This document shows, one piece after another, positions 1 to 8,041 of a DNA stretch of 64,000 bases. Position 1 is the first letter of the stretch. Every line of letters starts with the position of its first letter. The stretch is from positions 1 through 64,000 of the forward strand of contig JAFSTA010000115.1 in the NCBI GenBank assembly GCA_017450695.1, given 5' to 3'. Below the pieces are notes generated by a model. It searched no databases and was not told the origin of the DNA. It saw only the letters and a program-made list of their open reading frames with translations. Made by a program: the position numbers and the translations under genes. This stretch comes from Kiritimatiellia bacterium (GTDB lineage Bacteria > Verrucomicrobiota > Kiritimatiellia > RFP12 > UBA1067).

Positions 1-170
1 CGATGCCCTAAGTTTGGTAAGTGGACTTCGTCTTAAGTGGTGGCTGGCGCCACCTAAGTTGACTTAGCCGCGCAGCGGCACTTAGTCCCGCAGGGACACT
101 TAGCACGAAGTGCACTTAACTCAGCAAGGGCTACGCCCTTCGGGGAAGCGACACTCTTGTCGCTTCACGG
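1..170. repeat. Composite mini-hairpin array A
   Basis: A run of short inverted repeats separated by TAAGT or ACTTA. Units are GGAC-TTC-GTC, GGTGGC-TGGC-GCCACC, then the pivot CTAAGTTGACTTAG, then GCCGC-GCA-GCGGC, GTCCC-GCA-GGGAC, GCAC-GAA-GTGC, then GGGC-TAC-GCCC and an 8-bp stem AAGCGACA/TGTCGCTT (146-165). Left of the pivot the loops read TNC, right of it GNA. Read on the minus strand, the unit order matches the arrays near 50.1, 52.8 and 60.7 kb. No coding potential is seen. Function is unknown. Confidence 0.85.
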
Positions 171-222
171 TTGAGTGCGGAGAATAATACCTTTCAGAAT
201 AAACAAAGTTAAAGGGGAACAG

Positions 223-474
223 ATGGAAAAGACACAGCTTAGCCAAGAGGAATGGGAACGGGAACAACAGGAACTTGAGCAATGGGCGAAAAATCGTGAA
301 GAGAGAAAGCAAAAGCTTGAAATTGTTACAGGATTCATAGTGGCCGAACTGTTACTTGCTGTGATGGTCGGTTTGATCATTGGATTGTTTTGGTGGATTC
401 TTTCGTCAGCGGCATCTAGTCCACACCACATATATCCAAAACTGCTTTGGCATATGCATCCTTGGTTTGATTGA
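223..474 (+). CDS. Small single-pass membrane protein (retained moron-like gene)
   Basis: An 83-residue protein with a charged, Glu/Gln-rich N-terminus (residues 1-33) followed by one strong hydrophobic segment (about 35-60, rich in L, V, I and W) and a short His/Pro-containing tail. ATG 223 is chosen because AAAGGGG sits just upstream. No family is recognised. Its plan (short charged N-terminus, one TM, short tail) and position match the prophage gene at 9430-9618: both lie convergent to, and within 20 nt of, the 3' end of the same type of phage gene. It appears to be an intact gene in an otherwise deleted prophage remnant. Lysogenic-conversion or superinfection-exclusion roles are inference only. 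Confidence 0.55.
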   Translation: MEKTQLSQEEWEREQQELEQWAKNREERKQKLEIVTGFIVAELLLAVMVGLIIGLFWWILSSAASSPHHIYPKLLWHMHPWFD

Positions 475-484
475 AAAAAAGTTG

Positions 485-566
485 TCATGCTATCACTCCC
501 TTCAGTGTGAATGTTGCCTTGAGGAATGAAGCTTCCCTGTTCCCGTCCCAGTCTATCCCGGTAGAG
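485..566 (-). pseudogene. 3' fragment of a phage tail-completion-type gene
   Basis: Read on the minus strand, about 26 codons ending in TGA at 485 give IDWDGNREASFLKATFTLKG and then VIA. This closely matches the C-terminus of the intact prophage protein at 9635-10111 (VDWDENRVTTFLKATFSLQG, then VIV). An in-frame stop lies just upstream, so only the 3' end survives. It shows that phage DNA related to the prophage extends left of attL, and it anchors the neighbouring small membrane-protein gene to a phage origin. Confidence 0.75.
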
Positions 567-596
567 ACCTTTCGGAATCAAACAACGACAAAACAA

Positions 597-822
597 ATCT
601 ATTTTTGGAAAGTCAGATATTCAGCGGAATTGCTCGGATAAATCGGTATATCATCGGTACTTGATAGGTACATCTTATGTACCTATTAAAGTTGTGCCTC
701 TGAATCCCCGTTGAATGAAAAGAATCGGGATCGTGTTTTTGGAAAAATCAACTGAATTGTTGCCTTGTGTACCCTTGGATGGATTTGTAAATGGTTTGTT
801 TATAATGTGTTAAAATTTCTGT
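597..822. other. Gene-free left flank with att-arm-like motifs
   Basis: No gene is seen. A perfect 10-bp hairpin ATAGGTACAT-CTT-ATGTACCTAT lies at 664-686. Just before it, GGTATATCAT and further GGTA motifs resemble the prophage's own right arm at about 25985-26022. The 11-mer GGTACATCTTA (668-678) recurs at 968-978 inside the prophage left end. These look like arm-type recombinase sites of a related element. Confidence 0.4.
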
Positions 823-851
823 TTGTGTTTCCGGTCGGGATCCGATATACT
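823..851 (+). promoter_or_regulatory. tRNA-Val promoter, left copy
   Basis: TTGTGT (823-828), 17-nt spacer, TATACT (846-851), about 22 nt before the tRNA 5' half. The identical hexamers and spacing recur before the intact tRNA at 26166-26194, although the surrounding bases differ at many positions. Confidence 0.75.
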
Positions 852-873
852 GGTCTTCGTTTTACGCACTTCA

Positions 874-916
874 GGGCGGTTATCTCAGTTGGTTAGAGAG
901 CATGGTTTACACCCAT
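874..916 (+). other. attL: 43-nt 5' half of tRNA-Val
   Basis: Identical to positions 26217-26259, the first 43 nt of the intact tRNA-Val (acceptor 5' strand, D arm, anticodon loop and most of the anticodon stem). Similarity stops at 917, where prophage sequence begins. This marks the left attachment site. An RNA made from the upstream promoter would carry only half a tRNA. A weak hairpin TCCAAT/ATTGGA (923-954) followed by T6 could end it near 961. Confidence 0.85.
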
Positions 917-1015
917 AACCAATCCAATCTCCAAAAAACCTTGATTTTATTGGACTTTTTTGAAGTCGGTACATCTTAAGTGTATCTATCAATAGAAACA
1001 GCTAAAATCAGTTTC

Positions 1016-1258
1016 TTAAAAGGTTTGAATGATGTACCGAATCTCATCAATACTTTTTTCAATCTCTTCTTTATCAATTTCGCCATCAGATACCCTTTGA
1101 CTGATTAGCTGTAGCTGAACCAAAATAATCTGAATTCGTTTGATCCATGTGTCCAAAATGTATGTGATATAAGAGACATTTTTCTGATGCTTCTTTAGTA
1201 GTTTGTTTATAGCCTTTAAGAAGTATCTTCTAACAAGCCAAATTACAAATCTCTTCAT
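1016..1258 (-). CDS. Small basic protein at the lysis end of the prophage
   Basis: An 80-residue protein, last gene of the late operon. The N-terminus is hydrophobic and basic (WLVRRYFLKAINKLLKKH), followed by an amphipathic helix-rich region and an acidic C-terminus. No family is recognised. It follows the holin-like gene after a 24-nt gap, so a lysis-related or accessory role is possible. No clear Shine-Dalgarno sequence is seen. It could also be a tail-end hypothetical. Confidence 0.5.
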   Translation of the reverse strand: MKRFVIWLVRRYFLKAINKLLKKHQKNVSYITYILDTWIKRIQIILVQLQLISQRVSDGEIDKEEIEKSIDEIRYIIQTF

Positions 1259-1282
1259 CTTAAAGCAAGTCCTGATTGATTT

Positions 1283-1540
1283 TTAGTTTGTGAGTATTGT
1301 CTTTAGAATCGCACCTGATCCAGATAGTGTCGCTATAATACCTAGTGCTATCAAGAGACCCTTAACAAGCCAAGGAACAATGTTTGAAAGAGAGTTTGAT
1401 GTATCTGTTTTCTTCTCCAAGTTGTTTAATCGTTCCTCATGGTTTTTTAAGTTATCGAGAACTGTCTTCATGTTAGCATTTAGGCTAGATAGTTCTGATG
1501 TGATTTTTATCACAAGCTCTGTAAATTTATCTTCGTTCAT
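1283..1540 (-). CDS. Holin-like (XhlA-type) membrane protein
   Basis: 85 residues: an N-terminal coiled coil (about 5-48, with NHEERLNNLEKK) followed by one C-terminal membrane segment (about 54-78, VPWLVKGLLIALGIIATL). This coiled-coil plus C-terminal TM plan is that of XhlA or haemolysin-type phage lysis accessory proteins. ATG 1540 is preceded by AGGGG. It lies after the adhesin genes, where lysis genes are expected. No endolysin gene is recognisable beside it, which is odd for a lysis cassette. Confidence 0.55.
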   Translation of the reverse strand: MNEDKFTELVIKITSELSSLNANMKTVLDNLKNHEERLNNLEKKTDTSNSLSNIVPWLVKGLLIALGIIATLSGSGAILKTILTN

Positions 1541-1563
1541 TTCTGTGTTATCCCCTCTTGGTT

Positions 1564-2199
1564 TTAGTTTTTATCACTCCCCAAAACGAAATCGCCGGTT
1601 CCTTCATTATGGAAGATTGTTTTTCTCACTCTATCGTATAAACAACCTTCAGAACCAACACGAACGGGTATAAAATCAGCAACAATCGAATCACCTTTTT
1701 TGATTGTGAATGTTTTTAGCATCATACCAGTCGATATTCTGAAAGCACTATTGTTCTGATTACCGGCAAAAAGATATATCTCAAGACCGCATGGTGTTCC
1801 AGATGCGTTACCGGAAGTTTTTCGGGCGAGTATAGTAGTACCTTTTCGCACAACACACTCACCTTGCTTAAGTGTTGTTGTGGTAGTTCCGTTATTTCTG
1901 ACTTTAGCATGATTTCCTAATCCGGGACTTAACCTTGGAGAATTCATAAAAGAACAATCCATTTCGCCGCTATTATCTCCGTAAACCCTCATTCTAACAC
2001 CAGTGCTATCACTACTATCAGAGACAAAAGCACCCATAAATTCATCACTCCAACCAGTTAGGTTATTCTCAAAATCCATCTTAAGACTGAATTCAAGTTG
2101 TTTTGAATCAAACGGAATTCCCGTTTTGATGTACTGTGTCCCAGTTGACTTTATGAATTCGACTTCGGAGTCATAAGGCAATTTTTTCTCAAAAAACAA
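1564..2199 (-). CDS. LamG-like tail adhesin (STGTQYI type)
   Basis: 211 residues. The N-terminal motif EFIKSTGTQYIKTGI and the C-terminal DFIPVRVGSEGCLYDR followed by GTGDFVLG are hallmarks of a concanavalin/LamG-like beta-sandwich module common on phage tail fibres and surface proteins of gut bacteria. Here it follows the larger fibre-like protein and precedes the lysis genes, so it is probably a receptor- or glycan-binding tip protein. The module normally also occurs fused to other domains; here it stands alone. Confidence 0.7.
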   Translation of the reverse strand: MFFEKKLPYDSEVEFIKSTGTQYIKTGIPFDSKQLEFSLKMDFENNLTGWSDEFMGAFVSDSSDSTGVRMRVYGDNSGEMDCSFMNSPRLSPGLGNHAKVRNNGTTTTTLKQGECVVRKGTTILARKTSGNASGTPCGLEIYLFAGNQNNSAFRISTGMMLKTFTIKKGDSIVADFIPVRVGSEGCLYDRVRKTIFHNEGTGDFVLGSDKN

Positions 2200-2222
2200 A
2201 CATTACTTGTTGGCCTCATTTT

Positions 2223-3425
2223 TTAGTCCCCTTGTGATTGAGTTACTACATTCAGCTTTTGTTTGTTCACTAAAAAGGTATGTGGTGATATTTCGGAAAA
2301 CGCCATGATTGTTTTTCCGGATTCAAACTCGAAAACCTCATCATCATCTGAAAGGTAAGTTATCGGGTATGTATGTTGCCAGTTTTCATCATGGTCTGTA
2401 TCAGGGAATGTGATCGAAACTGTGTCACAATTTGTATCTATGTACAACAGAAAGTCCCTTGCTTTACCTTCTTTGAAATCGGGCAAGATGACATCTTGAA
2501 AAGCAAGGTCGGAGTAAATGTCGAAACTCAAATTCGATATTTCAAACACGATATGCCGTTCTGCTTCTGTCCCTGATACACTATCCATTTCCTCCCAAGT
2601 TTCTCCCTCGTCCCTAGAGATGAGATAATACCATACACCGGCGGCAAAACCGATCAAGTCCGAACTGTCCGAATAAACTTGGGACAAACCGTATCCCGTA
2701 GGGTCAGTATCCAATCCCTGAAGGTCAAAACCATACGGTTGCATTCTCGCATATTTTTTCCGAAAAACCGTGTTTATGGTGTTGTCGTAAACCTGATTGT
2801 CGTTTTCGTTTATCTCTTCAAAACCATAATTCAGACTTTTCAAAAATCCGGCATTGTTTATCACATTTTGTACTTGGGTCGCATTTTGATAGTTGGCATC
2901 ATTTTCCAACTGTGAAACCTTCGTTATTGTTGTTCCTGTTGAGACCCATGATGTGCCGTTCCATATCATAAGAGAGCCATTATCAATGTATGTGTCTCCA
3001 ATGTGTGGTTCAGAAGGCTGTGTTGGATAGAAACGGACTTGATAGGATGTTGTTCCGGGAGTTATGGTTGAATCACAGTTTAGAACATAGATGTCAGCCT
3101 TTCCGAGTACATAGCCAGTAACAGGATTATCCTTCTCATCAATACCGTCAGCAAAAACGGTCAAGCCGTTTGATGATGATCCGGAAACGGAGCTTGACTG
3201 AACTGTTCCTATGTAGGAACCCTTGACATTCTCGCAAGTTGCCGTTTTGATTGTGTTGTCCGGATATTCAGCTTGGATGTAAATACTTGTTATGTGCCAA
3301 TCCCCGATTTGTTTCGGAAGGTCTTGAATTATGAATGTGGATGGTGAACCGACAAATTGAAAGACTGGATTTATCGGGATGTTTGGATACTGTGCATTGA
3401 TTCTTATATCTATAGTGCCTATCAT
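2223..3425 (-). CDS. Tail fibre / receptor-binding protein
   Basis: 400 residues, no signal peptide. The middle part (about 130-165) contains a tail-appendage motif of the type QPSEPHIGDTYI...WNGTSWV, seen in many fibre proteins. The rest is beta-rich with Tyr/Asp/Asn-rich repeats and ends in a possible trimerisation or binding domain. ATG 3425 has AAAGGT upstream. It lies in a run of tail genes with small gaps, just before the LamG-like adhesin. A tail fibre or baseplate-attached adhesin is the best reading; the receptor is unknown. Confidence 0.55.
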   Translation of the reverse strand: MIGTIDIRINAQYPNIPINPVFQFVGSPSTFIIQDLPKQIGDWHITSIYIQAEYPDNTIKTATCENVKGSYIGTVQSSSVSGSSSNGLTVFADGIDEKDNPVTGYVLGKADIYVLNCDSTITPGTTSYQVRFYPTQPSEPHIGDTYIDNGSLMIWNGTSWVSTGTTITKVSQLENDANYQNATQVQNVINNAGFLKSLNYGFEEINENDNQVYDNTINTVFRKKYARMQPYGFDLQGLDTDPTGYGLSQVYSDSSDLIGFAAGVWYYLISRDEGETWEEMDSVSGTEAERHIVFEISNLSFDIYSDLAFQDVILPDFKEGKARDFLLYIDTNCDTVSITFPDTDHDENWQHTYPITYLSDDDEVFEFESGKTIMAFSEISPHTFLVNKQKLNVVTQSQGD

Positions 3426-3458
3426 CTTTCAGAAACCTTTTTAATTTTGTTGGAGAGA

Positions 3459-3836
3459 TTAACTTGCCGGGATTGTTAAAGTCCCATCCAATGTTATCGT
3501 AAACATACAGGAACATCCAAAAATATCCAGGGAGACAGAACTAACACAAGCCGTCCCCCTTTGTGTTGAACCATAGGAGAGAACGGAAGGCTGTAGTGCC
3601 AGCATCTGTGACTGTAGCGTTAATGCACCGGAGACACAATCAGCGACAGAAGACCAAGTCCTAGACAGTTCGATGGTGTCCGTGAATGACCTGTTTTTCC
3701 TGTCAAGAATTGCCACATCCGACGCCCTAATCCTAGTAGCCGATTCGATATGTCTAGCACCATTAGATGATACAAGTCTCCAAGGCTGGAGACGAGTACC
3801 ATCTGATAGTGTCAATGAGCCTAAAGTCAGTGTCAT
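3459..3836 (-). CDS. Small tail-module protein
   Basis: 125 residues, Ser/Thr/Leu-rich and beta-rich, with two close cysteines (FGCSCMF) near the end. No family is recognised. It begins 2 nt after the stop of the tube-like gene, so the two are probably translated together. A tail-completion or baseplate wedge role is possible from position only. Confidence 0.5.
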   Translation of the reverse strand: MTLTLGSLTLSDGTRLQPWRLVSSNGARHIESATRIRASDVAILDRKNRSFTDTIELSRTWSSVADCVSGALTLQSQMLALQPSVLSYGSTQRGTACVSSVSLDIFGCSCMFTITLDGTLTIPAS

Positions 3837-3838
3837 AA

Positions 3839-4780
3839 TTAGTCACCACCATAAGGATCAGAATTGTCCACAACGGATAAGGTAAACAAAGCAGAGCCAG
3901 TGCTGTTCAATGCCGGGGTTAGTGTGTAGTCACCATGTCTTAATGCTGATGATCCAAACACCATGTTCCCTTGTGTTATCTGGCAATCGGGAATCGTTAG
4001 GAATATTCCGTTTTGTCCCCCGACAGGAACTAGCGTGGCTGTTAACCCTAGTGTTGAGGCACTACCCAAAGCACCAGCGTTTGAACCTTGTAACAGCATC
4101 AGATTCAGCATATCTGCTTCACTCGGACCAACTGGTTTGAATGTTAGTGCCGGTGCTATACCGCCTATCTGATAATTGATTGTTCCATAGGCATTCACAC
4201 GAATCGGATTGATTGTTAATCCGAGTGTGAAATCAAATCCCTCCTCACCATCAATTACAGTCGTTCCAAGTGTAAGCTGGTAGCCAGGAGTATAGATTTT
4301 AGAGGCATCCAAAACAGAACTTAACTGTTGTGCCGCTATGGCATAAATAGATTCAGAAGCTCCGGATGCCTTTCCGGCTAAACCTCCCATTGCTACCAAA
4401 GTCATTTGACCGAACGGGCCGCTGTTTGTACCGAAGTGAATATCAGGAACTTGTGTTATAACACCAGCTTTGAGAGTTATTTTTACTCCTGATGCTGTAA
4501 CAATTACAATGTCCTTATCAGTTCCCGGAGCTACCATTTTTCCCAAATCAGAAGTTGAATAAGGTATGTATGGGGACATTGTTGTACCTAATACACCGAG
4601 AGGCGTGAAACTAACTTCAACAGCTCTATCGGTTTGTCGTGTGGATATTGGTCCGTGCCAAGATGATTCAATTACACGATTCTCTGTTTGGGGAGTTAAT
4701 TGGATATCCCCTTCTGTAAAATATGTATATTCGTTCCAGATTATTGCGGCTGGACCGGAGATTACTTGTCTAGATGTCAT
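3839..4780 (-). CDS. Probable tail tube or major tail protein
   Basis: 313 residues, acidic, Gly/Thr/Ser-rich and beta-rich, without membrane segments. Features such as SGPAAIIWNEYTYFTEGDI near the N-terminus and ETDRAVEV-like strands fit phage tail-tube proteins, but I do not recognise a specific family. ATG 4780 has AAAGGA upstream. It lies downstream of the coiled-coil gene rather than upstream, which is unusual, since tube genes usually precede the tape measure. It could instead be a baseplate or decoration protein. Confidence 0.45.
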   Translation of the reverse strand: MTSRQVISGPAAIIWNEYTYFTEGDIQLTPQTENRVIESSWHGPISTRQTDRAVEVSFTPLGVLGTTMSPYIPYSTSDLGKMVAPGTDKDIVIVTASGVKITLKAGVITQVPDIHFGTNSGPFGQMTLVAMGGLAGKASGASESIYAIAAQQLSSVLDASKIYTPGYQLTLGTTVIDGEEGFDFTLGLTINPIRVNAYGTINYQIGGIAPALTFKPVGPSEADMLNLMLLQGSNAGALGSASTLGLTATLVPVGGQNGIFLTIPDCQITQGNMVFGSSALRHGDYTLTPALNSTGSALFTLSVVDNSDPYGGD

Positions 4781-4812
4781 GGTTTGATTATTCCTTTAAG
4801 ATTTGTTGTTTA

Positions 4813-5259
4813 CTAAAAGTTGGCTGGAAAAGCAGAAGATGTTGTAAGTATTACAGTCGCTGAATCCGTAGATGTATTGTGCTTTAGTGTAATCTCTGAA
4901 TTGTCAGAAAAAACAAGTGGTCTGTTACATCCTGATGGAGTTCTCATAACTAGATTTTGGGCACATTTTAGGGCATACGCAGAAGCTGAACAAGCTGGCT
5001 TGTTTTGTCCCCTTGTAACAGTTACTGTTACGGCGACTTTAATAGGGTCTAAAATAACTCTTGGGGATTGTACATTTCTAAAACTGGCATCTGGTATGGA
5101 GACTAAAACATAAACACCATCCTCAGAAAGACCTTTAGCCATCTTTTCATCATAATCCTCACAGACAGCTGATACACCAACATCTAATAAATCAGTAGCT
5201 AGTGTCTGGGCAACATCTTTCTGTATGTCATCCAAAATCTCGTAATTCAATTCTGACAT
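4813..5259 (-). CDS. Tail-completion-like protein
   Basis: 148 residues. ATG 5259 (MSELNYEILDDIQ) is preferred over upstream codons because AGGAAAC lies just before it. The start resembles that of the 158-aa protein at 9635-10111 (short acidic helix, then a VTVTV-type beta segment), and it has a similar size and composition, so it may be a second member of the tail-terminator or minor tail family. No catalytic motif is seen. It sits between two structural tail genes. Confidence 0.45.
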   Translation of the reverse strand: MSELNYEILDDIQKDVAQTLATDLLDVGVSAVCEDYDEKMAKGLSEDGVYVLVSIPDASFRNVQSPRVILDPIKVAVTVTVTRGQNKPACSASAYALKCAQNLVMRTPSGCNRPLVFSDNSEITLKHNTSTDSATVILTTSSAFPANF

Positions 5260-5294
5260 TTTGTTTCCTAAATGATTTCGTTTTAATTTTTTCG

Positions 5295-5999
5295 TTATAA
5301 GTTTGACCAAGTTAGTTTTCTGTAAATGGTCGGAATTCCACCAGTAAGTGTTGCCGTTTTGTATTCATATAAATCACCCCATAATTTTCCATCATAAGTG
5401 TATCTTTCATCATCCTGTGTCTCCACAATTTGATAATCTAGTCCATCACCCACATCTGTCTCACCTGAAGCTGATTCAAGATTTGATACTGATGTGCTTA
5501 AATTGGCGTTATCTGTCAGGACAAATGTTGTAATTATCCCACCAATCGAACCATAGATTGTAGAAGGGGCAGAACTAACTACCCAGTCCCCGATTTTTTG
5601 TTTAATATCATTATCACTCCAAGCATAATTTACACTCTCTGATTTTAAGGCACAAGTTATAGTTGTGGTTTTTGTTCTAGATGCTTCTATCCAACTATTG
5701 TTCCCGTTTGGATTCAAAATAATATCATAAAGGTCAATTGATACTTCACAGCAAGTTGGCTTCATTGCTACCCATCCACTATCATAATCCACTACACCAT
5801 TTGTCCAATGTCGATTTCTCGATTGTGATATGTTATAACTTGTTCTTGAAAAGATACCGAATGCGTTTTTGACTTTAAGTTCCCTTCCATTGGCATAAAT
5901 GAGTTGTCCGTTTGTTTGATTATAACACAACTGACCATTAGATATCTTATAAACCAACTGACCATTTGGATCATTCTCGACAATATACAAACTACTCAT
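5295..5999 (-). CDS. Tail/baseplate protein with NGQL repeats
   Basis: 234 residues from ATG 5999, which lies directly after the preceding stop codon. The N-terminus carries four short NGQL-containing repeats (NGQLVY, NGQLCY, NGQLIY; about residues 9-40), followed by a beta-rich region with several Trp and paired Cys. No family is recognised. The repeats and position suggest a structural tail or baseplate component, possibly surface-exposed. Confidence 0.5.
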   Translation of the reverse strand: MSSLYIVENDPNGQLVYKISNGQLCYNQTNGQLIYANGRELKVKNAFGIFSRTSYNISQSRNRHWTNGVVDYDSGWVAMKPTCCEVSIDLYDIILNPNGNNSWIEASRTKTTTITCALKSESVNYAWSDNDIKQKIGDWVVSSAPSTIYGSIGGIITTFVLTDNANLSTSVSNLESASGETDVGDGLDYQIVETQDDERYTYDGKLWGDLYEYKTATLTGGIPTIYRKLTWSNL

Positions 6000-6001
6000 T
6001 T

Positions 6002-8041
6002 TTACACGCTTTCTGGAACAGCCTGACCACCAGTTATCATCGTCCAAGTCGTTCCGTTATCTTGTGTTTCCTGCAACTGATGTGTTGTAGTATCATACCT
6101 GATTCTATAACTACTTCCGATCGTTCCACCATCGGCTATTGGAACTGAACACAAAACCCAGGCATCAGCGGAAACAGTTTGATGTGATATTGTGTCCTCT
6201 ATTAACACTTTAATCTTTCTCGGTTGTAATACTTTTGGGGATGATTCACCAGTTACAAGTGTTGGATCAAGGGTAATCGCGTTTGAATTATTGTTTGATG
6301 GGTTAAATAACACAAGTTTCTGATAATCAGCTACTGGTGAACCACCTTCTGAATTAGGTACACCATCTATTCCGATAGTATTTGATTCAGCATCTTCACC
6401 TTTTGTCTTAAGGTTTCTTCTCCAGCTATATCTTCGGTTATAACATGCCCTTAACCACGAGATACGGGAGTTCAAATCAATCCATCCACCAGTTCCAAAA
6501 TGAATTGTCAAATTACCACTATCAAATTCCTCGGACACTTCCGTTATTAGGGCGTTCATTGAACTCCATTCTGATTTACCATTAGTGATATTCAAGACCT
6601 TCCCTAAATAAAAACTACTCGGTGTCTCTTGATTTATGATTCCAACACCACCTTCATATTGCGGAACAGACCACTCGTTATAAAGTGCTTGTGCGAACCC
6701 AGTAGGCATCAATTCACCGGAATCATAAGCTATCATTTTCCTATCCGTTCCGGTATGTCTCTGCACCAAGGAACTACCACCAAGATCTGTGGTAACGGCT
6801 GTAAACTGTAGTTCCACATCTTTTTTCTCAATAACTGTAGTTTGTGTTCCATTATCTGTTGGTGCTAAAGATGATTTATGTATAACAGCCGTTGCCTTAA
6901 AAGTATCATTGGCAACTCCTTTTTTCTGCCAGCTTTGGACAGCACCATCAATCAAAAAGTTTGGGTATGTTGGTGCGTAGTTTGTATCTACAGTTATACT
7001 ATCAATCGTGTAACCATTGATTTCGGGACATCTATTCTGAAAGAATGTTTTGGCATAACTCCCGTTCTGGACTACAGAGTTCCAAAGAATTGGATCGACT
7101 GTGTATTTCTGTTCGGCGAATTCTGTATTAGACCCCTGCATTTCGTAACAGCCCCACAAAACTCCTGGTTGGTAAAGTCTTTCTTTTCTCTGTGCATCAG
7201 TTTCACCTGAAATTATAGGTGCCCAATCAAAATCTGTTTTTGTGTATGTCTTTCCATCTATTGTATGTGTTCTGACATAGGCTAATGCCACAGCCGGAGG
7301 AATCAAATCATCCCTTCGTTTTACATCTACGGATGATAAAGCTGAAAGACTAATACTTTCTGATGTTAAACCACTTCTCATTTGAACTTTACAAGTCGGT
7401 GGATTGGTTGAATGATCAAACCACAATAAAAGATTAGGGTGCATGGATAGTGCCGCTTTAATTGCGTCTGCACAAGTTATATTCATTCTCTCATCAAAAG
7501 GAGGTCTATGTGCTACTGTCGGGAATGTTGTGGAGTCAAATTGAAAAGATTGTGGTGATGATTCCTTTGCACACTCTAAAACATCAGCGATCTGATCTAT
7601 AGTCGATAGTCTAATGTCTGTTCCGTTTTGGTCATCCCATCCACCATAATACAGGACGCAATGTGGTGCGTAAACGGAATCATCTTCTGTCTCCAACCAT
7701 TCCTGTCTGTATGCCGTTTGTTCCAATCTTTCCCACGGTCCAGATACCACGACATTCAATACTTCAGACTCACCGCTTGCGGAACGAACTGCATCTGTAA
7801 TTCTCCCCGTAAATAGATATTCCGGAGTCCCTGTAAAAGTTGTGTCTGTGTCTTGGAATCTAGCCAAAGTCAAAGTTGTCCCATAGGAAAATGATGTGTT
7901 ATCCGTCGAGATTGTCTGACCTAAAACGGAGATATTTAGTATATCCGTTCCAGCGTGTCTCAAAGTCCTTGATACAATAGATACTCCAAGGGAAACACAT
8001 GATTGCCATGAACCGCTGTTAAGTTTAAGTGCGTAAATCAT
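6002..8041 (-). CDS. Tail hub / baseplate protein
   Basis: 679 residues, the longest tail protein after the coiled-coil gene. The N-terminal third (beta-rich, with YLFTGRITDA near residue 80) resembles phage hub proteins of the gpD/gp27 type, which open with beta-barrel domains. The C-terminal part is Asn/Ser/Thr-rich and reads like a carbohydrate-facing or fibre-anchoring region (SSYRIRYDTTTHQL, GTTWTMITGGQ). Its ATG overlaps the previous stop (TAATG) with AAAGGA upstream. No lysozyme-type or peptidase motif is evident, so a virion-bound lysin cannot be shown here. Confidence 0.45.
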   Translation of the reverse strand: MIYALKLNSGSWQSCVSLGVSIVSRTLRHAGTDILNISVLGQTISTDNTSFSYGTTLTLARFQDTDTTFTGTPEYLFTGRITDAVRSASGESEVLNVVVSGPWERLEQTAYRQEWLETEDDSVYAPHCVLYYGGWDDQNGTDIRLSTIDQIADVLECAKESSPQSFQFDSTTFPTVAHRPPFDERMNITCADAIKAALSMHPNLLLWFDHSTNPPTCKVQMRSGLTSESISLSALSSVDVKRRDDLIPPAVALAYVRTHTIDGKTYTKTDFDWAPIISGETDAQRKERLYQPGVLWGCYEMQGSNTEFAEQKYTVDPILWNSVVQNGSYAKTFFQNRCPEINGYTIDSITVDTNYAPTYPNFLIDGAVQSWQKKGVANDTFKATAVIHKSSLAPTDNGTQTTVIEKKDVELQFTAVTTDLGGSSLVQRHTGTDRKMIAYDSGELMPTGFAQALYNEWSVPQYEGGVGIINQETPSSFYLGKVLNITNGKSEWSSMNALITEVSEEFDSGNLTIHFGTGGWIDLNSRISWLRACYNRRYSWRRNLKTKGEDAESNTIGIDGVPNSEGGSPVADYQKLVLFNPSNNNSNAITLDPTLVTGESSPKVLQPRKIKVLIEDTISHQTVSADAWVLCSVPIADGGTIGSSYRIRYDTTTHQLQETQDNGTTWTMITGGQAVPESV

